Source: Amycolatopsis viridis (GTDB lineage: Bacteria > Actinomycetota > Actinomycetes > Mycobacteriales > Pseudonocardiaceae). From it: a DNA stretch of 64,000 nucleotides. The notes under the pieces were generated by a model. The model searched no databases, was not told the origin of the DNA, and worked only from the letters and a program-made list of their open reading frames with translations. This document shows, one piece after another, positions 17,123-26,237 of this stretch. How positions within the stretch are numbered: position 1 is the first letter of the stretch; each line of letters starts with the position of its first letter. The stretch is from the NCBI RefSeq assembly GCF_011758765.1, contig NZ_JAANOU010000001.1, positions 2,046,001-2,110,000 on the forward strand. Reading direction: 5' to 3'. Both the position numbers and the translations under genes were made by a program.

Positions 17123-17964
17123 CGGCGGGCGCGGAGGCTGAACGGCACCACCGTCGAGCCGCGCAGGGTCTCCGCGTCCAAGGTGGCGGGAGTGAACCCG
17201 CCCAGCCGGGAGATCATCGCCCCCACCGGGTCGGCCACCTGGTCCACCCGGCCGGACAGGAACGCCCATTCGTGCTCGTCCGAGCCGAAGTACACCGGGG
17301 TCGCGAACACCTCGGTGAACCGGGCCCACGCGGTGCGCAGCGTGTCGTTGCGCCACAGCGTCGGGCAGCCGCCCTGGCAGCTCACCACGCCGCCGGGCGC
17401 GAGCAGCGCCGCGCACCGGCGCAGGAAATCCGCCCCGTACAACCGGTTGTGCTGGGCACCGGCGTCGGTGTTTTCGTCCGGCAGGTCGATCACCACCACG
17501 TCGTAGCCCCCCTCGGATGCGTCGACGAACGAGAAACCGTCCGCGTAGTGCATCCGCACCGGCCCCTCCCCGCGCTCGGCCGCCTCCAGTTCCTCGACCG
17601 TGTAGCCGTAGGGGAGCAGCTCCGCGCACGCGCGCACCACCACCCGGTCGAGGTCCACGTGGTCCACCAGCGACGCACCGAACTCGACTGCCAGCCGGCT
17701 CGCCACCCCCTCGCTCGAGCCGATGATCAGCACCCGCCGCACCGCGTCCGCGAGCAGCATCGCCGGCACCATCAGCGCCTCGTGGTAGACGAGCTGGCTC
17801 GCCTCCGTGCTCTGCCGCTCGTCGTCGCAGAACAGCGACACGCCCTGCGCGGTGCGGCCGATCAGCACCTGCTGGTACCCGGTGTGCTCGTCGAACAGCA
17901 CCTCCGAGACGTCCCACACCCGGGACAGACCCGGACCGAGGGACTCAACGAGCTGCCGCGACAT
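17119..17964 (-). CDS. speE: spermidine synthase family protein
   Basis: Aminopropyltransferase of polyamine synthesis, 281 residues. The SpeE fold is visible: an N-terminal beta domain (VLFDEHTGYQQVLIG, SLFCDDERQSTEASQLVYHEALM) and a Rossmann domain. The AdoMet-like glycine motif reads IIGSSEGVASR instead of the usual GGGDGG, and the later acidic motif is VVVIDLPDENTD. These changes may shift substrate choice. ATG 17964 follows GAGAAGG. It overlaps the end of speD by 20 bases, so the two are coupled. Putrescine to spermidine is the default expectation. Confidence 0.85.
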   Translation of the reverse strand: MSRQLVESLGPGLSRVWDVSEVLFDEHTGYQQVLIGRTAQGVSLFCDDERQSTEASQLVYHEALMVPAMLLADAVRRVLIIGSSEGVASRLAVEFGASLVDHVDLDRVVVRACAELLPYGYTVEELEAAERGEGPVRMHYADGFSFVDASEGGYDVVVIDLPDENTDAGAQHNRLYGADFLRRCAALLAPGGVVSCQGGCPTLWRNDTLRTAWARFTEVFATPVYFGSDEHEWAFLSGRVDQVADPVGAMISRLGGFTPATLDAETLRGSTVVPFSLRARR

Positions 17965-18325
17965 CCTTCTCTCCACGGTCGACAACCGACATGTGCACCG
18001 CGGTGGTACCCAGTGCCGCGGCGAGCAGCCGGACCGCCAGCACCGGGTCGGCCTGGTGCCCGCAGGTGAACACATCCGCGAACAGGGCCCCGACCTCCGG
18101 GTAGGTGTGCACCGAGGCGTGCGACTCCGACAGCAGCGCCAGCACGGTCACGCCCTGGGGCTCGAACCGGTGGTCGACGACCTCGCGCACCGACGCGCCG
18201 GCCTCGGTCACCGCCACCCGCAGCGCCGCGCGCAGGAACGCCGGATCGTCCAGCAGCGCGGGATCGATGCTCCTCAGCTCGGCCAGGACGTGCCGCCCGG
18301 CGAACGCGCCGATCTCAGATGTCAT
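17945..18325 (-). CDS. speD: S-adenosylmethionine decarboxylase proenzyme
   Basis: Makes decarboxylated AdoMet, the aminopropyl donor for SpeE. The 126-residue class 1B enzyme carries the self-cleavage and catalytic block SESHASVHTYPE, with predicted cleavage between Glu67 and Ser68 to form the pyruvoyl group, and a C-terminal FTCGH motif with the catalytic Cys. ATG 18325 is chosen behind AAGGAG; a TTG at 18346 is possible. Its start overlaps the ornithine decarboxylase stop and its end overlaps speE, so the three form a tight operon. Confidence 0.9.
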   Translation of the reverse strand: MTSEIGAFAGRHVLAELRSIDPALLDDPAFLRAALRVAVTEAGASVREVVDHRFEPQGVTVLALLSESHASVHTYPEVGALFADVFTCGHQADPVLAVRLLAAALGTTAVHMSVVDRGEKDVAAAR

Positions 18326-19472
18326 GGGTGGTCGTGTCTCCTTCAAGGCAGTAGGTGGGCAGTGGCGGGATTCCGTTGAACGCCACCGACGAGTAGCTCG
18401 CCGTGTAGGCGCCGGCGTCGAGGATGTCCAGCCGGTCGCCGGCGCGCAGCGACAACGGCAGTTCGTACGGCGTGCGCTGGTACACCACGTCGTCCCCGTC
18501 GCAGGTCGGTCCGGCGATCACGACGGGCCCGCGCGGACCGTACCGGTCCGGTGGATCCAGCCGGTAGGGGATGGCCTCGTTCTCGGTCTCGGCCAGCCCG
18601 TTGTAGCGCCCGACGTCGAGGTAGACCCAGCGCCGGCCGAACCTGGTGGACACCAGCACCACCTCCGTGCGGATCAGGCCGGCCTCCGCCACGACGGCGC
18701 GACCGGGCTCGAGCAGGACCTCCGGTTCCCGGGGGAAGTGCGCCCGCACCGCGGCGCGGATCGTCCGCGCGTAGGACTCCAGCGGGGGCACCGCCTCCCG
18801 GTAAGTGACGCCGAAGCCACCGCCGAGGTTCAGCCGCCGCAGCTGTACACCGGCGGCGGCGCACTCGGCGAAGATCTTCGCCGCGGCCGCGACCCCCGTC
18901 TCCCACGCCTGCGGGTCCGGTTGCTGCGAACCGACGTGGAACGCGACCCCGGCGGGGTCCAGCCCCAGCCGGACGGCCGCGACCAGCAGTTCGGCCGCGC
19001 GGTCCGGTTCGCAGCCGAACTTCTGCCCGAACGGGGTCGCCGAAGCCGGGCCGTCGACGAGGATCCGCACCGACACCGACGCGCCCGGCGCGTGCTCCGC
19101 GAGCGCCGCCAGGTCACCCTCGGAGTCGGTGGTGAAGTCCCGCACGCCCCGGGCGTGCGCGAAGGCGATGTCGGTGGCCTTCTTGATCGTGTTGCCGTAG
19201 GACAGCGCGGCCGGCTCGGCACCGGCGGCCAGGCACGCGTCGATCTCGGCGGGGCTCGCGACGTCGAACCCGCCGCCCGCGGCCAGGACGGCCCGGAGCA
19301 CGGCCGGCTCCGGGTTCGCCTTGACCGCATAGCACAGCCGGGAACGCGGGAACTCCCGGCCGAACTGCCGGACCCGGGCGGCGACGGCGCCGGTGTCCAC
19401 CACCAGGCACGGCGCGGGCGGGTCGTGCTCGCGCAGGAACCGGCGGATCCGTTCCAGGGTTGCTGGTGTCAC
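18315..19472 (-). CDS. ornithine/lysine decarboxylase, PLP fold III
   Basis: A 385-residue alanine-racemase-fold decarboxylase. The PLP lysine is at about 51 (CYAVKANPEP), the phosphate-binding glycines in LNLGGGFGVTYR, and the C-terminal active-site motif is GPTCDGDDV, which is the ornithine decarboxylase form of the Cys-Asp motif. It should make putrescine (or cadaverine) for the SpeD/SpeE pair that follows directly. The GTG start lies 12 bases after the actP stop, without a strong ribosome site. Substrate preference between ornithine and lysine cannot be read here. Confidence 0.85.
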   Translation of the reverse strand: MTPATLERIRRFLREHDPPAPCLVVDTGAVAARVRQFGREFPRSRLCYAVKANPEPAVLRAVLAAGGGFDVASPAEIDACLAAGAEPAALSYGNTIKKATDIAFAHARGVRDFTTDSEGDLAALAEHAPGASVSVRILVDGPASATPFGQKFGCEPDRAAELLVAAVRLGLDPAGVAFHVGSQQPDPQAWETGVAAAAKIFAECAAAGVQLRRLNLGGGFGVTYREAVPPLESYARTIRAAVRAHFPREPEVLLEPGRAVVAEAGLIRTEVVLVSTRFGRRWVYLDVGRYNGLAETENEAIPYRLDPPDRYGPRGPVVIAGPTCDGDDVVYQRTPYELPLSLRAGDRLDILDAGAYTASYSSVAFNGIPPLPTYCLEGDTTTHDI

Positions 19473-19484
19473 CGCCGAAGGGTC

Positions 19485-21068
19485 TCAGGAGCCGATGCCG
19501 GTCAGCGCACGGACCTCCATCTCGGCGTGCTTGCGCACGTCGGCCCTGTCCCGGCCGGCCAGCGTGCCCACGAAACCGCACAGGAACGAGAACGGGATCG
19601 ACACCAGCCCCGGGTTCTTCAGCGGGAACCAGTGGAAGTCAACGCCCTTGACGATCGACTCCGGTGCCCCGGACACGACCGGCGAGAAGACCACCAGGAC
19701 CAGGCAGGCGGCCAGGCCGCCGTAGATCGCCCACAGCGTGCCGGTGGTGTTGAAGCGCTTCCAGAACAGCGAGTACAGCAGTGTCGACAGGTTCGCCGAC
19801 GCCGCGACCGCGAACGCCAGCGCGACCAGGAACGCGATGTTCTGCCCGTTGGCGAGGATCCCGCCGATGATCGCCAGCACACCGACCACGATCGCGGTCA
19901 GCCGCGCCACCCGCACCTCGTCGGCCGGGTCGGCCTGCCCGCGCTTGACGATGTTCGCGTAGACGTCGTGCGCGAAGGAGGCCGACGCGGTCAGCGTCAG
20001 GCCCGCCACGACCGCGAGGATCGTCGCGAACGCGACCGCCGCGATGATGCCCAGCAGCAGGGTGCCGCCGATGTGCAGGGCCAGCAGCGGCGCCGCGGAG
20101 TTCTCGCCGCCCGGTGCGGCCTTGATCTCGCCGCTGCCGACCAGCGCGGCGGCGCCGAAGCCGATCACCAGGGTGCACAGGTAGAACACGAACATGCAGG
20201 CGGTGGCCCACACCACCGAGCGGCGCGCCTCCTGCGCGTTTGGCACCGTGTAGAAGCGCATCAGGATGTGCGGCAGCGCGGCCGCGCCCAGGATCAGCGC
20301 CACGGCCAGCGACACGAAGTCCAGCTTCGTGGTGCCGTTGGCGCCGTACTGGCCGCCCGGCTCGAGCAGCTTCTCGCCCATCGGGCTGCGGTAGGCGGCC
20401 TGCGAGAGCAGGTTCGACAGGCTGAACCCGAACTTGCCGAACAGGAACACCGTCATCAGCACCGCGGCCAGGATCAGGATGCTGGCCTTGATGATCTGCA
20501 CGTAGGTGGTGCCCTTCATGCCGCCGACCAGCACGTACACCACCATCACAAGGCCCACCACGGCGATGACCAGCGCCTGCCCGAAACCGCCGCGGATGTC
20601 CAGCAGCAGCGCGATCAGGCCGCCGGCGCCGGACATCTGGGCCAGCATGTAGAACAGCGAGATCACCAGCGTCGACGTCGCGGCGGCGGCCCGCACCGGG
20701 CGCTGCTTCATCCGGAAACTCAGCACGTCGCCCATGGTGAAGCGGCCGGTGTTGCGCAGCAGCTCCGCGATGAGCAGCAGGTCCACCAGCCAGGCGACCA
20801 GGAAGCCGATGGAGTAGAGGAAGCCGTCGTAGCCGTGCACCGCGATGGCGCCGGCGATGCCGAGGAACGAGGCGGCGGACAGGAAGTCGCCGGACAGTGC
20901 GATCCCGTTCTGCCTGCCGGTGAACACGCCGTCCGCGGCGTAGTAGTCGGAGCGGGAGGAGTGCCTGCTGCTCACGCGGTACACCACGTACAGCGTGATG
21001 ACGACGAACAGGGCGAACACGGCGATGTTCAGGATCGGGCTGCTGTCCGCGGCGAGAAGGTGGCTCAT
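19485..21068 (-). CDS. actP: sodium:solute symporter, ActP-like
   Basis: A 527-residue SSS-family transporter with about 13 transmembrane helices. It has the family core (SDYYAADG, GLQNG-like GRQNGIALSGDFLSAASFLG, YDGFLYSIGF, GGMKGTTYVQIIKA, ALPHILMRFYTVPNAQEARRS by region) typical of cation/acetate symporters that import short carboxylates with a cation. A DUF485 gene is directly upstream, the usual actP partner. Unusually, polyamine genes follow with a 12-base gap, so the cargo could be something other than acetate. Confidence 0.88.
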   Translation of the reverse strand: MSHLLAADSSPILNIAVFALFVVITLYVVYRVSSRHSSRSDYYAADGVFTGRQNGIALSGDFLSAASFLGIAGAIAVHGYDGFLYSIGFLVAWLVDLLLIAELLRNTGRFTMGDVLSFRMKQRPVRAAAATSTLVISLFYMLAQMSGAGGLIALLLDIRGGFGQALVIAVVGLVMVVYVLVGGMKGTTYVQIIKASILILAAVLMTVFLFGKFGFSLSNLLSQAAYRSPMGEKLLEPGGQYGANGTTKLDFVSLAVALILGAAALPHILMRFYTVPNAQEARRSVVWATACMFVFYLCTLVIGFGAAALVGSGEIKAAPGGENSAAPLLALHIGGTLLLGIIAAVAFATILAVVAGLTLTASASFAHDVYANIVKRGQADPADEVRVARLTAIVVGVLAIIGGILANGQNIAFLVALAFAVAASANLSTLLYSLFWKRFNTTGTLWAIYGGLAACLVLVVFSPVVSGAPESIVKGVDFHWFPLKNPGLVSIPFSFLCGFVGTLAGRDRADVRKHAEMEVRALTGIGS

Positions 21069-21072
21069 CGGA

Positions 21073-21489
21073 TCACTGCACTCCTGCCTGCTGGCGGACC
21101 TCGTCCACGCCGGGGTCGATCCGGCGCCGCGCGAACCGCAGGTATCCGGCGGTGATCGCGGCCGTCGACACGAACTGGAGGACCCCGAGCACGATCGCGA
21201 CGTTGATCTCGCCGTACACCTTCGTGCTCATGAAGTCGTGGGCGTACGCGGCGAGCAGCACGTAGGCGAGGTACCAGAGCACGAACGCCAGGCTCATCGG
21301 GAACACGAACCGCCGGAAGCGGCCGCGCAACTCGGTGAACTCGGGGCTGCGCTGGATGGCGACGAAGTCGGGGCCGGCCGGCGGGCGCGGCTGCGGTGCC
21401 TGGTCCGCGGGAGCGCCGAACAGCGGCCGCGGTTCTCCGGGGTCCTCCACGGGGTTGGGCGCCGCAGGGGTGGGGGCGACGTCCTGCAT
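21073..21489 (-). CDS. DUF485 membrane protein, symporter partner
   Basis: A 138-residue DUF485 (YjcH-like) protein. Residues 1-45 are a Pro/Ala-rich cytoplasmic start, then the DUF485 domain with FVAIQRSPEFTELRGRFRRF leading into two transmembrane helices (FPMSLAFVLWYLAYVLLAAY, and one around 100-120). ATG 21489 follows GGGAGGCAG. It ends four bases before the actP start; DUF485 proteins accompany SSS carboxylate transporters and probably help their assembly or activity. Confidence 0.88.
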   Translation of the reverse strand: MQDVAPTPAAPNPVEDPGEPRPLFGAPADQAPQPRPPAGPDFVAIQRSPEFTELRGRFRRFVFPMSLAFVLWYLAYVLLAAYAHDFMSTKVYGEINVAIVLGVLQFVSTAAITAGYLRFARRRIDPGVDEVRQQAGVQ

Positions 21490-22340
21490 TTCTGCCTCCC
21501 GGCAAGCGAGCGAACTCGGTGGAATTCTTTCGGTGGGCGCACATGCTAGCCACGCCGACCTGGGCCGCTGTCGGCGGAGGACCTCTTCAGAGTGAAGCGA
21601 TGCTGCGCCACCCGGATGGGTTAATCCGCTGTTCGGGGGAAAGGCGTGTGCCATTCCGCGCAAGCACGTGACGCGCAGTTATGTGACGCGGGGTGCCGTA
21701 CGTTGAAGGGGTGAGGCGCGGTGGAATGCGCAACACCGCGCCGATGGTGGGAAAGTGCTGGCCAACGGCGGTGACCCGGCAGAAATCCACATCGCCGCGA
21801 ATGCCACAAGATCGGGGGGTATTGGGTGTATCGCGCCGCGCTGTTCGTACAGCCCGTGCGGATTTTCCCGCTTTACCCCCGCCCGCTTTGGGCTATGTGG
21901 GTGACGCTCCCCGCTCCCGGCGTGTCCTCGCGTAACCGGAAGCACGAGCCGGAGTGCCCTGACGAGGGATTTTCCGGTCAACCCCTGGTCACGGCCGGTG
22001 TTTCCGCAGGTCAGCCGCGCTGGCTTCGGCGGAGTTCCGGTCAGCCCGTTTGGTGTACGCTTCCGGGGCCACGCTGACTCGCTGTGACCGAGCGTAAACC
22101 GGTGTTGTGCACCGCATTGTGCACACCGCATGATGCACGGCACCGCCGCCGTGATCCGGTCCGGCGGGACGGCGGGCGGCCGGGACAGCGCCGTCGGCTG
22201 GGGCTGCACGAGAAGCGACGAGTTCTACCCGTGACGAGGAGAGCCATGCGGTTGACGCCACACGGTGCCGCCGCCATGTGCCCCGGCACGGGTCCGGCCC
22301 ACCGACGCGAACACGAAACGCCGGACAGGGAGTCACCTTC
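21490..22340. other. long intergenic region ahead of the conservon
   Basis: 851 bases without a gene that I can support, less GC-rich than the flanks. It must hold the divergent promoters of the DUF485-actP operon and the conservon. Direct repeats GTGACGCG near 21670-21690 and the TGCAC repeats at 22105-22140 are the only structured elements I see. Open frames on both strands here lack ribosome sites and family features. Confidence 0.6.
22105..22140 (+). repeat. TGCAC direct repeats upstream of cvnA
   Basis: Three consecutive near-copies: TTGTGCACCGCA (22105-22116), TTGTGCACACCGCA (22117-22130) and TGATGCACGG (22131-22140). They lie about 200 bases before cvnA and may be a regulator-binding array. 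Confidence 0.5.
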
Positions 22341-25300
22341 GTGACCGTTGCAGGACAGGGCCAGGTGCCGGTGGGGCAGCTCCTCGGCCAGCAGCCCAAG
22401 GAGCCGTCGAAGTGGGCCGCGTTCACGCGGTGGCGTGACTGGCGGCTGTCCGCCAAGCTCGCCGCCGTGTCGCTGGTGCCCATCGTGGTCGCCCTGGTGC
22501 TGGGCGGGATCACCATCGGCAACCAGGTCGAGCGCTCCGGCAACTACGAGCGGATGAACCGGCTGGTCGAACTGGGCGGCACGGTCCGCACGCTGGTGGA
22601 CGCGCTGGAGCGGGAACGCACCGAGACCGCGGCGCTGCTCACCCAGGGCACCGTCGGCAGCTCGCCCCAGCTGGACGCGGCCCGGCAGCAGGTGGACGCC
22701 ACGACCGGCCCGGTCGGCAACGCCATCGCCCACGCCGCCGACGCCGACGGGAGCGTCCGCGCACCCGGCACGGCAGCCACCACGGCGGTCGGGCGCCTGG
22801 CCGAGGTCCGCCGCCAGGTCGCCGAGGGCCGCCTGGACGCGGTGCAGGCCCTGACCGCCTACAGCGACATGACCGACGCGCTGCTCGGGCTGGACACGGC
22901 AGTGGTCGCCGGCATCGGCGACGACGCCATCGGCGGCACCCCGAGCGCGCTGCACGACCTGATGGTCGTCAAGGAGGAGGTGTCCACCTCCCAGGCGCTG
23001 CTCGGTTACGGCATAGCCCGCGGGAACCTGACCCCGAGCCAGCTCAACGACCTGCGCACCGCCGAGCTGCGCGTGACCGACCGGCTCGCCGACTTCCGCG
23101 CCGCGGCCTCCGCCGCCCAGGAAACCCAGTTCGACCACGCGGTCGTCGGTGCGGACTTCAACACCCGCGCCCGGCTGGTCAACGGGGTGCTCGCCGCCGA
23201 GGGCGCCTCGGTGACCAGCGCGCTGCACGGGATCTCCGCGCCGCAGTGGACGTCGGTGTCGGCGTCCGTGCTCGCCGCGCTCACCACGGTCAGCGACAGC
23301 CTGGGCAACGAGCTCACGGCCACCGCCACCGGCCTCGCCGACAGCGCAGGCACCCACGCGGGCCTGCTCGCGGTGCTGCTGTTCCTCGCGCTGGTGCTCA
23401 CCGCCGCGGTCGTCATCCTGATCACCCGCCACCTGCTGCGTTCGCTGCGGGTGCTCCGGGCGGGTGCCCACGACATCGCCGACCGGCAGCTGCCCGCGGC
23501 GGTGCGCAACATCCAGGAGGGCCGCGAGCAGACCACCGACGTCCAGCCGGTCCCGGTGGACAGCAAGGACGAGATCGGCGAGGTGGCCAGGGCGTTCGAC
23601 GCGGTGCACAGCCAGGCGCTGCGGCTGGCGGTCGAGCAGGCCAACATGCGCGCCGGCTACAGCAGCGTGTTCGTCAACCTGTCCCGCCGCAGCCAGAGCC
23701 TCGTGCAGCGGCAGCTGCAGCTGATCGAGCGGCTGGAGCGGGACGAGGAGGACGCCGACCAGCTGGCGACCCTGTTCCAGCTCGACCACCTCGCCACCCG
23801 GATGCGGCGCAACAACGAGAACCTGATGGTGCTCTCCGGTGCAGAGCCGGGCCGCCGTTCCGGCCAGCCGGTCACCACCTCCGACGTGCTGCGGGCCGCG
23901 GTGTCGGAGATCGAGCACTACCAGCGGGTCGTGGTGCAGCCGCCGCCGGACGCGCGGATCGTCGGGTTCGCCGCCAGTGACCTGATGCGCCTGGTCGCGG
24001 AGCTGCTGGACAACGCGACGGCGTTCTCCGCGCCGGAAACCCAGGTGACGGTGACGACCCGGGTGTCCGACGCCGGCGGGCTGGTCGTCGACATCATCGA
24101 CCAGGGCATCGGCATGAACGAGGCCGAGGTCGCCGAGGCCAACGCGCGGCTGCGCGAGGCCGGCACGATCGACCTCGCGACGTCCCGGCGGATGGGCCTG
24201 TTCGTGGTCGGCCGCCTCGCCGGGCGGCACGACATCGGCGTGGTCCTGCACGGCGGCAAGGACATCGTCGGGGTGCGGGCGACGGTGACGGTGCCCCCGG
24301 ACCTGGTGATGGACCTGCCCGCGCCGGCACCGGTCCGGCAGCAGGCGCCGGACGCGGCGGCCGCGTTGCCGCGGCGGCGCACGGTCAACGGGGCCGGGCG
24401 GCCGGAGGCGCTGGCGAACTTCGGCCAGAGCGAGGGCGGGCACAACGGGCACACCGGGGTGCTGCCCTCGCGGCCGCCGTCGGACCTGGAGATCTCCGGC
24501 ACCGCGCTCTTCACCCCGATTCCCGCCGAGCAGGGCGGCCAGCCACCCGCGCCGCAGGCGGCGCCGCCCGCCGAGCCGGAGCCGGCGTCCGACGAGCTGC
24601 CCAGTGGCAAGGCGCTGTTCGCGGCGAACAGCAGCCCGTTGTCGGAGTGGTGGAGCTCGGCCGCGAACGAGCCGAAGCCGGTCACGCCGCCGCCGACACG
24701 CCGCGAAACGACGCCGATCTTCGACGAGACGCTGTCCGCGTGGTTCCGCAGCGACGATCCGCCGGCCGCCAAGGAGTCCACTGGGGACGAGCCGGCGAGC
24801 CCCAAGTCGGCCAGCAGCTGGGACTTCGCGGTCGACGAGAACTGGCGCGCCGTGCAGGCGGCGTCCCAGGTGGAGCCGAAGACCTTCACCGACGCCGGCT
24901 TGCCCAAGCGGCGGCGCGGCGAGCAGCTGCTGCCGGGCAGTGCGACCGGCGAGGCTCCCGCGGCCGCTCCGCAGCTGCCGGCCCGCGACCCGGCCGACGT
25001 GCGCGGGCGGCTGAGCAGCTTCCAGCACGGGGTCAACCGGGCGCGTCACGTCAAGCGGGACCAGTCCACCGAGGACAGTGGGCAGGCCACCGGTGCGGAC
25101 CAGGCGGACGGGACGGCGCAGGGGTCGCCGGTGCAGCCCGCCGGGCGTTCTGCCACCGAGCCCTCCGGCGCGCCGGAGAACGGCGCGGGCACCGCCGGCA
25201 GCGACCTGCCCCGCCGGAAACCGCGGCCGTCCCCGGACAGCGCTGTCACGCCCCAGCTGGACAGCGCTGTCACGCCCCAGCGGCGCCCGGCACCGGACGG

Positions 25301-26237
25301 CACGGACGACCCGGCGCCGCGGCCGACGGCCACGCAAGCCGAGTCCGCCACGCCCAGCCCTCAGCCCGGGTCGCCGGGCGCCGCGGAACCGGCTCCGGCC
25401 CAGAACGACGACGGCACCGAGGCCGACACCGCCGAGGCCGACACCGCCCGGACCGACACCGCCCAGGCCGACACCGCCGAGGCCGGCGCCACCCGGGCCG
25501 GGACCGGCTTGCCCCGCCGGGAGACCAAGGCGGACAAAGGCGCCCCGCCGCAGTCGACGGCGGGCGTGACCGCGAGCGGGCAGCCGGCGGAGCCTGGGGC
25601 GGACGGGCAGCCGGCCGGTGCGGCCGACCAGGCCGACGGTGGTTCGGCCCAGGCGGACCGGTCCGGCACCGCGCTCCCGCAGCGGCAGTCGACGTCCGGG
25701 AGCGGGCTGCCCCGGCGCCAGCCAGGTGGGCCTGCGGAGCACGGCACCGCCGGACCCGCCCAGCCGGCCGGCGAGGGCACCGGCCTCTTCCAGCCCGTCA
25801 CCGGTGAGGGCACCGGACTGTTCCAGCGGCCGGAGCCGGCCCAGACCGCCCCAGCCGCCCAGGACGAGGGGGCCGGCACGCCGGTCCCACCACGCGAGCC
25901 GGCCGGGGCCGGGCCCCAGCGGCCGGCGAGCGGAACGGGCTCCTGGTCGTTCGCGACCGACGAGAGCTGGGCTGCGGTCCAGGCGGTCTCCTCGGCGTCC
26001 GCGTCGGCACCGTCGAGTTTCACCGCCGCGGGACTGCCCAAGCGGCGCCGCGGCGAACAGCTTCTGCCCGGCAGCGCCCTCTCCCCGGGCGCGGCCACAC
26101 CGGCGGCGCCGCGGACTCGCCGCGACCCGCAGGATGTGCGTGGCAGGCTGAGCAGTTTCCAGCAAGGTGTTCAGCGTGGAAGGCACCGGACCGCTCAGTC
26201 CGCCGACCCCGATCAAGGAACCATGGAGGGTGAATGA
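22341..26237 (+). CDS. cvnA: conservon sensor kinase-like protein (CvnA)
   Basis: First conservon component, a membrane sensor, 1298 residues. One transmembrane helix lies at about 38-60, an extracytoplasmic NIT-type sensor domain at 60-335, and a second helix at about 339-361 (LLAVLLFLALVLTAAVVI). HAMP comes next, then a His at about 483 in QLDHLATRMRRNNEN and an HATPase domain with LLDNATAFS and IDQGIGMN. The remaining 650 residues are Pro/Ala/Glu-rich and contain two copies of the family tail module (about 827-904 and 1202-1281). GTG 22341 follows AGGGAG. It is longer than usual conservon kinases because of the duplicated tail and spacer. Overlaps cvnB. Confidence 0.88.
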   Translation: MTVAGQGQVPVGQLLGQQPKEPSKWAAFTRWRDWRLSAKLAAVSLVPIVVALVLGGITIGNQVERSGNYERMNRLVELGGTVRTLVDALERERTETAALLTQGTVGSSPQLDAARQQVDATTGPVGNAIAHAADADGSVRAPGTAATTAVGRLAEVRRQVAEGRLDAVQALTAYSDMTDALLGLDTAVVAGIGDDAIGGTPSALHDLMVVKEEVSTSQALLGYGIARGNLTPSQLNDLRTAELRVTDRLADFRAAASAAQETQFDHAVVGADFNTRARLVNGVLAAEGASVTSALHGISAPQWTSVSASVLAALTTVSDSLGNELTATATGLADSAGTHAGLLAVLLFLALVLTAAVVILITRHLLRSLRVLRAGAHDIADRQLPAAVRNIQEGREQTTDVQPVPVDSKDEIGEVARAFDAVHSQALRLAVEQANMRAGYSSVFVNLSRRSQSLVQRQLQLIERLERDEEDADQLATLFQLDHLATRMRRNNENLMVLSGAEPGRRSGQPVTTSDVLRAAVSEIEHYQRVVVQPPPDARIVGFAASDLMRLVAELLDNATAFSAPETQVTVTTRVSDAGGLVVDIIDQGIGMNEAEVAEANARLREAGTIDLATSRRMGLFVVGRLAGRHDIGVVLHGGKDIVGVRATVTVPPDLVMDLPAPAPVRQQAPDAAAALPRRRTVNGAGRPEALANFGQSEGGHNGHTGVLPSRPPSDLEISGTALFTPIPAEQGGQPPAPQAAPPAEPEPASDELPSGKALFAANSSPLSEWWSSAANEPKPVTPPPTRRETTPIFDETLSAWFRSDDPPAAKESTGDEPASPKSASSWDFAVDENWRAVQAASQVEPKTFTDAGLPKRRRGEQLLPGSATGEAPAAAPQLPARDPADVRGRLSSFQHGVNRARHVKRDQSTEDSGQATGADQADGTAQGSPVQPAGRSATEPSGAPENGAGTAGSDLPRRKPRPSPDSAVTPQLDSAVTPQRRPAPDGTDDPAPRPTATQAESATPSPQPGSPGAAEPAPAQNDDGTEADTAEADTARTDTAQADTAEAGATRAGTGLPRRETKADKGAPPQSTAGVTASGQPAEPGADGQPAGAADQADGGSAQADRSGTALPQRQSTSGSGLPRRQPGGPAEHGTAGPAQPAGEGTGLFQPVTGEGTGLFQRPEPAQTAPAAQDEGAGTPVPPREPAGAGPQRPASGTGSWSFATDESWAAVQAVSSASASAPSSFTAAGLPKRRRGEQLLPGSALSPGAATPAAPRTRRDPQDVRGRLSSFQQGVQRGRHRTAQSADPDQGTMEGE
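25235..25282 (+). repeat. 24-bp direct repeat inside cvnA
   Basis: Two adjacent 24-bp copies (25235-25258 and 25259-25282, differing at the last base) encode DSAVTPQL and DSAVTPQR in the disordered spacer between the two tail modules. Confidence 0.8.
25419..25493 (+). repeat. 15-bp repeat inside cvnA
   Basis: Five 15-bp units of the GAGGCCGACACCGCC type encode a five-residue EADTA-like repeat in the same spacer. Confidence 0.8.

Noticed and set aside
21679-22209. Minus-strand open frame of 176 residues in the conservon upstream gap
   Set aside because: No ribosome site, no family features, and lower third-position GC than real genes in the window.
22084-22344. Plus-strand open frame of 86 residues ending at the cvnA start
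   Set aside because: Arg/Pro-rich composition typical of out-of-frame GC-rich DNA and no family match; the TGCAC repeats lie inside it. Treated as upstream region.
22341-26237. Large antisense frames opposite cvnA (up to 1403 residues)
   Set aside because: Mirror of GC-biased codon use on the true coding strand; domain matches exist only on the plus strand.
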